Positions 7,911-15,412 of a DNA stretch of 64,000 nt are shown here, piece by piece. The stretch lies in NCBI RefSeq assembly GCF_001517545.1, contig NZ_FBYA01000003.1:317510-381509 (forward strand), given 5' to 3'. The first letter of the stretch is position 1. Each line of letters opens with the position of its first letter. The stretch is from Limnohabitans sp. Rim47 (GTDB taxonomy: Bacteria; Pseudomonadota; Gammaproteobacteria; Burkholderiales; Burkholderiaceae_C). Position numbers and translations under genes: made by a program. The notes below the pieces were generated by a model. The model did no database searches, was not told the origin of the DNA, and saw nothing but the letters and a program-made list of their open reading frames with translations.

Positions 7911-9161
7911 TCAAACGCCTTCTGGGTTTTCGATCAAGAGCGCAATGCCTTGACCGCCACCTACGCAGGCGCTGGAAATGCCGTAGCGCAGCCCTGAGCG
8001 CTTGAGCTCACGAGCCAGCGTAATGGTCAAACGCACACCAGTTGCGGCCAGCGGATGGCCCAGCGCAATCGCCCCGCCGTTGACGTTGAGCTTGGACAAA
8101 TCGAGGCCGAGCTCACGGCCCACAGCCAGGGTTTGTGCGCCTTGGGCCTCGTTGATTTCAAAGCGTCCGATGTCGGACAGCTTCAAGCCCGTGCGCTCGA
8201 GCAACAAACGGATGGCCGGCGCTGGACCGATGCCCATGATCTCGGGTGGCACACCCACCGCTGCCGCAGCGACCACGCGCGCCAAAGGCTTTTTGCCGTG
8301 GGCAGAGGCATACGCGCCGGATGTGACCACGCAAGCCGCAGCAGCGTCGACCAATGCCGCGCTGTTGCCACCGGTTTGTACGCCGCCTTCATAGACTGGC
8401 CTGAGCTTGGCCAGCACTTCCACAGGCGAAATGCGGGCGTGGGTGTCCGCGCTGATTTCGGTGACTTTGCCTTGCAGCTTGATGCCACGGGCCTTGTAGC
8501 ATTCGAGCTCAAATTTTTCGGTGATCACCGGCACGATCTCGCCGGCAAGAAATCCGGCTTCTTGCGCAGCCACCGCTTTGGCGAACGAGTCGGATGCAAA
8601 CTGGTCCACCTCTTCGCGGGTGATTTTGTATTTTTTGGCCAAGTTTTCGGCGGTCTGGATCATGTTGATGCCAGCGGCCGGGTCTTTCAGTGCTTCCCAC
8701 ATGTAGTCCTTGAAGCCCACGGGCGCACCCAGCTTGAAGCCGGTGCGGTGGTCAAAGGCGGCAATCGGATTGCGCGTCATGCTCTCGGTGCCGACCACCA
8801 GCGCGGCTTCACAGGCGCCTGCTTCGATCTGTTCGCCGGCTTGGCGGAACAACTCGAAGCCCGTGCCGCAAATGCGCTGGGTCATGATGGCGGGCACTTC
8901 TTGCGGCACACCTGCGTAAAGCCCGATGTGGCGTGGCAAAAAAAACTGGTCAAAGTCGCCAGGGGCCATGTTGCCGGTGATGACCGAACCGATCTCAGTG
9001 GCGGCGATGCCCGCGCGCTTTAGTGCCTCGCGAGCGGCTTTGATGCCCAGGTCGGTGGGTGAGATGTGGCCCAATGCGCCGCAGTAATCGACCATGGGTG
9101 TGCGCACGCCTTCGTGCATCCACACATCGGCAAACGCGTTGAAGAATCCTTTGGCTGTCAT
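7911..9161 (-). CDS. thiolase (acetyl-CoA C-acyltransferase)
   Basis: Thiolase of 416 residues. The start at 9161 follows an AGGA ribosome site, and the upstream extension comes from repeat sequence. The acylated cysteine is Cys98 in QRICGTGF. The C-terminal catalytic blocks GGAIALGHPLAATG and SACVGGGQG are present, so both active-site cysteines and the histidine are retained. It would cleave a 3-keto-3-arylpropanoyl-CoA to acetyl-CoA and an aroyl-CoA if it serves the surrounding ligase and hydratase. Canonical fatty-acid thiolysis is the alternative. It is flanked on both sides by copies of the same dispersed repeat. Confidence 0.88.
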   Translation of the reverse strand: MTAKGFFNAFADVWMHEGVRTPMVDYCGALGHISPTDLGIKAAREALKRAGIAATEIGSVITGNMAPGDFDQFFLPRHIGLYAGVPQEVPAIMTQRICGTGFELFRQAGEQIEAGACEAALVVGTESMTRNPIAAFDHRTGFKLGAPVGFKDYMWEALKDPAAGINMIQTAENLAKKYKITREEVDQFASDSFAKAVAAQEAGFLAGEIVPVITEKFELECYKARGIKLQGKVTEISADTHARISPVEVLAKLRPVYEGGVQTGGNSAALVDAAAACVVTSGAYASAHGKKPLARVVAAAAVGVPPEIMGIGPAPAIRLLLERTGLKLSDIGRFEINEAQGAQTLAVGRELGLDLSKLNVNGGAIALGHPLAATGVRLTITLARELKRSGLRYGISSACVGGGQGIALLIENPEGV

Positions 9162-9180
9162 TATTTTTCCTGGGGTTTCT

Positions 9181-9249
9181 TCATGCCCGACTTGATCGGG
9201 CAACCATGTTCATCGAAGGCATGGATGCCCGTGTTCGCGGAGCATGACA
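9181..9249. repeat. dispersed REP-like palindromic repeat, copy 2
   Basis: Second full copy of the GTCAT-bounded repeat, in the same orientation as the copy at 7793-7861, between the CoA ligase and thiolase genes. The first palindrome (cccgacttgatcggg) is identical to copy 1. The second half is diverged (cccgtgttcgcggag). Confidence 0.78.
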
Positions 9250-9259
9250 AGTGAATGGT

Positions 9260-11113
9260 TTACGTTTGGGGCTTGACGATGCAGTGCAGCGTGTCGCCAT
9301 GCAAGGCGGCCACGGTGTCGGCCCGGTGCGTCAGCACTGAGCGCTGGTTGATCGAGCCTTTGTCGGTGATTTCGCCTTTGTCGATGGTGGGCGGTTCAGA
9401 CAGCAGACACAGGCGGGCGATGCGGTTGGCACTGCCAGTGCCGGATTTGGCCAATTCATTGACGATGACCTGAAATTTGGCCAGCACCGGGGCTGACGCC
9501 AGCACGTCTGCCATCGGCACCTCTGCGCCCAAGCCGCTCAACGCTCTGACGGCAGGCGTTGGGAAGATCATGGCGCCGACTTCCTTCATGTTGATGCCGG
9601 TGAGCACCGCGTCTTGAATGTAGGGCGCACCGGCGGCAATGATCTTGCCGCGCAGTGGGCCAACGCTGACAAAAGTGCCGGTGGCCAGCTTGAAGTCTTC
9701 GGCAATGCGGCCATCAAATTTCAGGCCCAGGTGCACATCGGTTTCGTCGATCCATTTGACCGCGTCGCCGGTTTTGAAGAAGCCCTCTTCGTCAAAAGCG
9801 CCTGCGGTTTCTTCGGCGTTGCGCCAGTAGCCGGGTGTGATGTTGGGGCCACGGTAGCGCACCTCGGTTTTGCCTTGCATGTCCACCAGCTTGAGTTCCA
9901 AACCGGGGGTGGGTACACCCAGATCACCTGCTTGAACAAAGGGGTTGGTCACAAAGATGCCAAAAGGGCCCGATTCGGTCATGCCCAAACCTGTGCCCAT
10001 GACAATGCGCTCACCGATTTCGCGCTCTTGTGATTCGTACAGGCTGTCCCAGATCGGCTGCGCCAGGGCAGCACCGGCGTAGAAAAACATTTGCACCCGC
10101 GACAACAGCGTTTTGCGCAGGGCATCGTCGGTCTTCATGGCATTGGCAATGGCTTCAAAGCCCGTGGGCACGTTGAAGTACACCGTGGGAGCGATCTCGC
10201 GCAAATTACGCAGCGTTTCATTGATGAGCGCGGGCGTGGGCTTGCCGTCGTCAATGTACAAAGTGCCCCCGTGGTAAATCACCATGCCCACGTTGTGATT
10301 GCCGCCAAAGGTGTGGTTCCAAGGCAGCCAGTCGACCAGGACCAGCTCTTTCTCAGCCAGCACCGGCATGGACTGCGCCATTTGCTGTTGGTTGGCGCAC
10401 CACAAGCGCTGGGTGTTGATGACGGCTTTGGGCAGCTTGGTCGAGCCGCTGGTGAACAAAAATTTGACGATGGTGTCGGGGCCAGTGGCCGCCATTGCGC
10501 TGTCAACGTCGTTTGTGGCAACGGTGGCGCACAGGCTCTCGAATGTTGTCACCTCGCGGCCTGCTACGCCGCCTTCGACCATCACCACTTCCATGTCATC
10601 GCTGACGGTGGCCGCAATGGCTTTGGCATAGCGGGCATCTGATGCGAACACCAGACCCGGTGTGACCGTGCGCAGCACATGCTTGAGCTTGTCGTAGTCC
10701 ACGCTCACCAAAGAGTAGGGCGGCGAGGTGGGCACATAAGGCACGCCCGCCACCATGGCACCCAAGGCCAGCAGGGCGTGTTCCAGGCTGTTTTCGCTCA
10801 GGATGACGATGGGTCGTTCGGCATTCAGCCCTCGGTTGATCAGGCCTTGTGCAATGCGCCTGGCCGTGTCCCAGGCTTGGGCGTAGCTGATGTGTTTCCA
10901 GTCGCCCAGTGCGCCGTCGGCTTGCTTGATGCGCCGCGCCATGAAGGAGCGCTCGGGTTTGGTTTGTGCCCAGTGCTGCAGCCGGTCAGTCATGCGTTGT
11001 GCAAAGGGCTGCAAAGGCTGTTCTGCTGTCAGGTAATGCGTGCCAGGCACGCCGTCACGCAGATTGACGCGGGTGACGCCGAACTTCAGGGGGCGGAATT
11101 GGGGGGCGCTCAT
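9260..11113 (-). CDS. fcs: feruloyl-CoA synthetase-like aryl-CoA ligase
   Basis: ANL-superfamily acyl-CoA ligase of 617 residues, in the feruloyl-CoA synthetase-like branch. It would activate a hydroxycinnamate with ATP and CoA. Visible signatures are the phosphate loop FTSGSTKLPKAV, the adenine motif GMTESGPFG, the YRGPNITPGYW hinge block and the FKTGDAVKW segment. The N-terminal VNLRDGVPGTHYLT stretch is, from memory, typical of Fcs proteins of this length. It lies 22 bp after the enoyl-CoA hydratase gene. The ligase family is certain. Ferulate or p-coumarate as substrate is supported by the gene neighbours, not by any residue I can verify. Confidence 0.83.
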   Translation of the reverse strand: MSAPQFRPLKFGVTRVNLRDGVPGTHYLTAEQPLQPFAQRMTDRLQHWAQTKPERSFMARRIKQADGALGDWKHISYAQAWDTARRIAQGLINRGLNAERPIVILSENSLEHALLALGAMVAGVPYVPTSPPYSLVSVDYDKLKHVLRTVTPGLVFASDARYAKAIAATVSDDMEVVMVEGGVAGREVTTFESLCATVATNDVDSAMAATGPDTIVKFLFTSGSTKLPKAVINTQRLWCANQQQMAQSMPVLAEKELVLVDWLPWNHTFGGNHNVGMVIYHGGTLYIDDGKPTPALINETLRNLREIAPTVYFNVPTGFEAIANAMKTDDALRKTLLSRVQMFFYAGAALAQPIWDSLYESQEREIGERIVMGTGLGMTESGPFGIFVTNPFVQAGDLGVPTPGLELKLVDMQGKTEVRYRGPNITPGYWRNAEETAGAFDEEGFFKTGDAVKWIDETDVHLGLKFDGRIAEDFKLATGTFVSVGPLRGKIIAAGAPYIQDAVLTGINMKEVGAMIFPTPAVRALSGLGAEVPMADVLASAPVLAKFQVIVNELAKSGTGSANRIARLCLLSEPPTIDKGEITDKGSINQRSVLTHRADTVAALHGDTLHCIVKPQT

Positions 11114-11135
11114 ATTTGTCTCCTGCGACCGCTGT

Positions 11136-11945
11136 TCAGTCGGCTTTTTTAACTTTGGCGGCCTTGCCTTCTAAAAACGCACGCACGCGCGCTTTGGCTT
11201 CTGGTGCGGCTTGAGCGATCGACGAGATCAAGGCCTCGGTAAAAAAGCCATGGTCGGCGGGTTGCTCGGCAATGCGGGGCAGGGCGTGCATCAGGGCGAA
11301 ATTGGTCAGCGGTGCATTGGTGGCGATGCGTGTGGCCAGTTCCAACGCTTTGGCCAGGCTGGTGCCAGCGGGCACCAGGTATTGCGACAAGCCCACGCGC
11401 TCACCGTCTTGCGCGTTGTAGACACGGCCCGTCAACATCATGTCGGTCATTCGTGCAGCGCCAATGAGCTTGGGAATGCGCACCGAGCCGCCACCGCCTA
11501 CAAAAATGCCGCGCGTGCCTTCGGGCAATGCAAAGAAGGTGCTGTCATCGGCCACGCGAATGTGGCAAGCACTGGCCAGCTCAAGACCGCCACCCACCAC
11601 AGCGCCGTGCAGGGCTGCGACCACAGGCACGCGGCCTTGCTCGACCGCGTTCAAAGCCACATGCCAGCTGCGCGAGTGGTGAATGCCTTCGCCCGCATCA
11701 CGCTCTTTGAGCTCTGACAAATCGAGCCCGGCGCAAAAGTGATCGCCTTCACCGTGGATCACGGCAGCACCGGCTTCGGCGGGCAGATTTTGAAACACAT
11801 CACGCAGCGCTTCAATCAGGCCGTCGTTCAAGGCGTTGCGCTTGGCGGGACGGCACAAACGCACCACGGCAACAGCACCTTGCATCTCCAAAGTGACGCC
11901 ATGGGCTGCGGCGCGGTCGTAAATAGGTGTGTTCAAGTCAGTCAT
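11136..11945 (-). CDS. crotonase-family enoyl-CoA hydratase
   Basis: Crotonase-fold protein of 269 residues and first gene of the minus-strand cluster. The oxyanion-hole loop is seen in HFCAGLDLSE and GAVVGGGLELA. Both glutamates used by true hydratases are present, one in GGLELA and one in the later LPEGTRG block, so simple hydration of an aryl-enoyl-CoA is possible. A hydratase-lyase of the Ech type would end in vanillin, but no vanillin dehydrogenase lies nearby. A dehydrogenase, thiolase and thioesterase do, which favours the beta-oxidative version. A perfect palindrome 50 bp upstream (11995-12009) may be its operator. Confidence 0.85.
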   Translation of the reverse strand: MTDLNTPIYDRAAAHGVTLEMQGAVAVVRLCRPAKRNALNDGLIEALRDVFQNLPAEAGAAVIHGEGDHFCAGLDLSELKERDAGEGIHHSRSWHVALNAVEQGRVPVVAALHGAVVGGGLELASACHIRVADDSTFFALPEGTRGIFVGGGGSVRIPKLIGAARMTDMMLTGRVYNAQDGERVGLSQYLVPAGTSLAKALELATRIATNAPLTNFALMHALPRIAEQPADHGFFTEALISSIAQAAPEAKARVRAFLEGKAAKVKKAD

Positions 11946-12332
11946 GTGCGTTGTATCCGGTCAGGGCTCGGGTGAATCCGAGTGTGCTTAAAAGGTTATT
12001 GTTAATAACGATTATTGTGCGTGTTTCGTGTGCTTTATGAGCTTGGTGGTTTCCCTAGGTTGGGCGCACTTCCTTTTTGCAATAGCCCACTTTGAAGTAC
12101 CTCTCAGCAGCTTGCCCACGGTGCGCGCGTCTGCCTTTTCCTTGTCTCAAAGGCGGCTACTTTGGCGACCGTGCTGTCTATACTTGCCGTCGTTAGAACT
12201 TAATGCACACCCGGCGCGGATGGGTGATGAGTGGTGGGTGATGTGTCACACCCCAATGTGAACTTTTTGACCATGGCGACGGGCTTGTCCGCGGCCCACT
12301 GTTCCACCCTCTTGAAATTTTGGAGTGACCTT
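11946..12332. other. divergent intergenic region, promoter area
   Basis: A 387-bp non-coding stretch between the minus-strand hydratase gene and the plus-strand amidohydrolase gene. It holds the AT-rich palindrome described separately and must carry the divergent promoters. Short frames here lack ribosome sites and recognisable protein features. I see no other structure in it. Confidence 0.6.
11995..12009. promoter_or_regulatory. candidate MarR operator palindrome
   Basis: Perfect inverted repeat GTTATT-gtt-AATAAC, with an overlapping second symmetry AATAA-cga-TTATT. It is the only strongly AT-rich spot in the region and lies about 50 bp upstream of the hydratase start. Size and symmetry suit a MarR dimer, and a marR gene closes the operon. 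Binding itself is inferred. Confidence 0.5.
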
Positions 12333-13205
12333 ATGAAACACGAAGATCTGATCGCCATCGACATTCACACCCATGCTGAAGTGAGTTGCTGGAACCCCTT
12401 TGACAACTACGGTGAGGAATACGACCGCGCCGCCGATAAGTTTTTTGGCAGTAACCGCCGCCCCACCATTGACGAGACCGTGGCTTATTACCGTCAGCAC
12501 AACATGGGGTTGGTCATGTTCACAGTGGACAGCGAATCTCAGTTGGGTCGCCGCCGCATACCGAACGAAGAGATCGCCAAGGCCGCACGCGAGAACAGCG
12601 ACATGATGATTGCCTTTGCCAGCATTGACCCCCACAAAGGCAAGATGGGCGCACGCGAAGCCGAGCGCTTGATCAAGGAAGAAGGTATTCGGGGCTTCAA
12701 GTTTCACCCCACCGTGCAGGGCTACCACCCTTACGACAAGATGGCTTGGCCGATCTACGAAGTGATCAATGCGCACAAAATGCCAGCCATTTTTCACACG
12801 GGTCACAGTGGCATCGGGTCGGGTATGCGCTGCGGCGGCGGCCTGCGCCTGGCCTACAGCAACCCCATGCACCTGGACGATGTGGCGATTGACTTCCCCG
12901 ACATGCAGATCGTCATGGCGCACCCCAGCTTTCCATGGCAGGACGAGGCGCTGAGTGTGGCGACACACAAGCCCAATGTCTGGATCGACCTGTCGGGCTG
13001 GAGTCCCAAATACTTTCCCAAGCAACTGATTCAGTACGCCAACACGCTCTTGAAAGACCGGATTTTGTTTGGCAGCGATTACCCACTCATCACCCCGGAG
13101 CGCTGGATCAAGGACTTTGAAGTAGCAGGTTTCAAACCCGAAGTGATGCCCGGCATCTTGAAGGGCAACGCCGTGCGTTTGCTGGGCTTGGACAAGGCAA
13201 TTTGA
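12333..13205 (+). CDS. amidohydrolase_2-family metal-dependent hydrolase
   Basis: A 290-residue TIM-barrel amidohydrolase related to ACMSD and gamma-resorcylate decarboxylase. The start at 12333 is set by the upstream TGGAG ribosome site. Metal-site signatures are IDIHTHAE (HxH) near the N terminus, FHTGHSG and MAHPSFPW in the middle, and the late aspartate in LFGSDYP. It could be a hydrolase or a non-oxidative decarboxylase. It is transcribed divergently from the hydroxycinnamate-type cluster across the candidate MarR operator, so joint control is likely. Amidohydrolases also occur in other phenylpropanoid clusters such as phd of Corynebacterium (from memory). Substrate unknown. Confidence 0.8.
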   Translation: MKHEDLIAIDIHTHAEVSCWNPFDNYGEEYDRAADKFFGSNRRPTIDETVAYYRQHNMGLVMFTVDSESQLGRRRIPNEEIAKAARENSDMMIAFASIDPHKGKMGAREAERLIKEEGIRGFKFHPTVQGYHPYDKMAWPIYEVINAHKMPAIFHTGHSGIGSGMRCGGGLRLAYSNPMHLDDVAIDFPDMQIVMAHPSFPWQDEALSVATHKPNVWIDLSGWSPKYFPKQLIQYANTLLKDRILFGSDYPLITPERWIKDFEVAGFKPEVMPGILKGNAVRLLGLDKAI

Positions 13206-13212
13206 TGGCCAC

Positions 13213-14568
13213 TTAGCGCGATACCCCCCATGGCGTGATCTTCACTGCAGCGGCTGTGACCACGCCATAAAGCACCATGGCCACGGCCACCAAGACGTAA
13301 AAATGGCCTGCAGTGGCCTGTTGTTGTGCCAGCCAGTAGCCTGCCCCGGCCACCAAAATCAGACGCACCGTGCCCGCCAGCACCGGCCCGATGACCTGTC
13401 CTGCGCCTTGCGATGCAAAGTAGAGCGTCAGGCCCAAGCCAAAAAATGCAAAGGCCGGACCGGTCGTTACCAGGTATTGACGCGCATAGCTCAATACGGC
13501 TTCGTCTTGTGTGAACAAGCGCGCCCAGGCATCAGGGGCCAGCGTGACCACTGCACCGATCAGCCCCAAGTTAAAAGTCGACACGGCTCCTGCCACCCAG
13601 GCGACGCGCCTTGCCCGTGCCACTTGGCCCGCACCGATGGCCATGCCCACCATGGGCACCGAAGCCACGCCAATGCCGAAGGCAATGGGGATCAACAAAA
13701 ATTCCAGCCGCTGACCGATGCCGTAACCGGCCAGTGCTTCCGTGCCCTTTTGGGCCAGCAGACCCGTGAAAATCAAAATCGCCAACACCGATTGCACGGG
13801 CGACAGGCAGGCCACAGCGCCCACTCTGAGGATGTCGGCAAACATGCTTCCTTGCAGCTGCAAGCTGTCCAGTTTGAGCGTCAGACGGCCTTGGCCGCTG
13901 ACCAGGTACCAGAGGAAATACACCACCCCCGCCGCAGTGGCGATGATGTGCCCAAGCGCCACACCCACCATGCCCATGGCTGGCACGGGGCCCGCACCCA
14001 ACGCAAGCACCCCACCCAATGCGATTTGCAAAACCGCTGTGGCAACCAGTGCCACAGACGGCGCACGCATATTGCCCGTGCCCCGAACAATGGACGCCAG
14101 CGTGTTGATGAGCCAGACCAGCAAAGCGCCTGCAAACAAGACCTGGCCGTAGCGCACGGCTTCTGTGAGCACTTGGCCTTGGCCGCCCAGCAGGGCATAA
14201 AAAGACGGGCCCCAGATCAAAAAGATGGCGCTGTACAACGCGCCCGCGCCCAAACCAATCACCAAGGCATGCAGCAGCAAGGTGTGTGCTCGCGGCAAGT
14301 CCGATGCGCCCAAGGCGCGGCTGATGGCCGCCGACACACCACCGCCCATGGCTCCGGCCGACATCATTTGCGTGAGCATGGCAAACGGAAACACCAAGGC
14401 CATGGCCGCCAGTGGGGCGGTGCCCAGACGGCCTACGTAGTAGGTTTCTGCAATGCCCACCAGCACGGTCATGACCATGGCCATCACATTGGGCGCGGCC
14501 AAGCGCAGCAAGGTGGGCAAGATCGGGGCGGTCAGCAGGCGCTGCAGGTCATGGTGCGGAACAGTCAT
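13213..14568 (-). CDS. MATE-family multidrug/organic-cation exporter
   Basis: Integral membrane exporter of 451 residues with about twelve hydrophobic segments, typical of the MATE (NorM/DinF) family, which exchanges drugs or cations for Na+ or H+. The two-fold repeat is visible: LRLAAPNVMAMVMTVLVG at the start of the first half and LRVGAVACLSPVQSV at the start of the second. YYVGRLGTAPLAA is a family loop. It converges with the amidohydrolase gene with a 7-bp gap. Nothing nearby indicates a specific substrate. Confidence 0.88.
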   Translation of the reverse strand: MTVPHHDLQRLLTAPILPTLLRLAAPNVMAMVMTVLVGIAETYYVGRLGTAPLAAMALVFPFAMLTQMMSAGAMGGGVSAAISRALGASDLPRAHTLLLHALVIGLGAGALYSAIFLIWGPSFYALLGGQGQVLTEAVRYGQVLFAGALLVWLINTLASIVRGTGNMRAPSVALVATAVLQIALGGVLALGAGPVPAMGMVGVALGHIIATAAGVVYFLWYLVSGQGRLTLKLDSLQLQGSMFADILRVGAVACLSPVQSVLAILIFTGLLAQKGTEALAGYGIGQRLEFLLIPIAFGIGVASVPMVGMAIGAGQVARARRVAWVAGAVSTFNLGLIGAVVTLAPDAWARLFTQDEAVLSYARQYLVTTGPAFAFFGLGLTLYFASQGAGQVIGPVLAGTVRLILVAGAGYWLAQQQATAGHFYVLVAVAMVLYGVVTAAAVKITPWGVSR

Positions 14569-14606
14569 GCCCGCATCTTGGCAGCTTGCGATGCCAACGC
14601 GTTAGC

Positions 14607-14957
14607 TTAGGTGACAGACTTGATCGGCTCTTTGGGGATTGGCGACTGCAGTAACTGGGCCATCGGCCAGTTGAGCAACTCCGCGAGGCGACACACCACC
14701 CAGCGTGCTTCGGCGGGCGAGACCACGATGGGCTCGGCCAGCAGCCCCAGCTCGCATTGCTGCAGCACCAGCTCTTCAGTGATGCCCAGGGTGAATTGCA
14801 TGGTGGCCGCTTTTTCGGTCAGCAGGTTGGCCAGGTCTTCACACAGCTCATAGCGTTCGACCATCTCGTGTTGGCCGATGCGCGGTTTGATTTTGCCGGG
14901 CAGCACATACAAGGCCGTGAAGCTCTGCGGCATGTCAATCTGGTTGTCTTCGCTCAT
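14607..14957 (-). CDS. conserved small protein of unknown function
   Basis: A 116-residue soluble protein with no family I can name. It is acidic to neutral and mostly helical in appearance, without signal peptide or membrane segment. It follows the YjdM gene by 8 bp and is probably co-transcribed with it. Composition and third-base GC resemble the neighbours, so it is likely a real gene. No catalytic motif is apparent. Confidence 0.65.
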   Translation of the reverse strand: MSEDNQIDMPQSFTALYVLPGKIKPRIGQHEMVERYELCEDLANLLTEKAATMQFTLGITEELVLQQCELGLLAEPIVVSPAEARWVVCRLAELLNWPMAQLLQSPIPKEPIKSVT

Positions 14958-14965
14958 GCCGATGG

Positions 14966-15304
14966 TCAGACTTTTTTCACAAACTCGGTTTTGAGTTGCA
15001 TTGGGCCAAAGCCGTCAATCTTGCAATCAATGTCGTGGTCACCTTCGATCAGGCGGATGTTTTTGACCTTGGTGCCCACTTTCACGACCGAGGACGAGCC
15101 TTTGATCTTCAGGTCTTTGACCAAGGTCACGGTGTCGCCGTCTTGCAGCACATTGCCGTTGGCATCTTTCCAGATTTTGGCGGTTTCTGCAGCGGGCGCT
15201 TCAGCGGGGTTCCATTCATGGCCGCAACTGGGACAGATCAGCAGCTCGCCATCGGGGTAACTGAATTCGTCGTGGCATTGGGGGCAAGGGGGTAAATTGT
15301 TCAT
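14966..15304 (-). CDS. yjdM: YjdM/PhnA zinc-ribbon protein
   Basis: A 112-residue protein with an N-terminal zinc ribbon (CPQC, then CPSC about 16 residues later) and a C-terminal PhnA domain, an SH3-like barrel with the block WKDANGNVLQDGDTVTLVKD. The start at 15304 is preferred because it begins directly before the zinc ribbon, as in relatives. The family is widespread and was once linked to phosphonate use, but its molecular role is unsettled. It forms a pair with the small downstream gene. Confidence 0.88.
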   Translation of the reverse strand: MNNLPPCPQCHDEFSYPDGELLICPSCGHEWNPAEAPAAETAKIWKDANGNVLQDGDTVTLVKDLKIKGSSSVVKVGTKVKNIRLIEGDHDIDCKIDGFGPMQLKTEFVKKV

Positions 15305-15412
15305 GGTGGTCTGGTCAGGCGAAACCCAGATTGTCCTCTGCAAACACCCTGAAATCAGGTGGACGTTTTTGCCGGTATGCTTGCAGCGACCACTTTTCGA
15401 TGACTGCTGCCC

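Noticed and set aside
11136..11945. Annotating the crotonase as the vanillin-forming feruloyl-CoA hydratase-lyase (Ech)
   Set aside because: Both hydratase glutamates are present and the neighbours include a dehydrogenase, thiolase and thioesterase but no vanillin dehydrogenase, so the beta-oxidative hydratase role fits better; it is not proven.
12028..12261. A 77-codon frame in the divergent promoter region
   Set aside because: It has no ribosome site, no recognisable protein features, and lies in a region expected to contain promoters.
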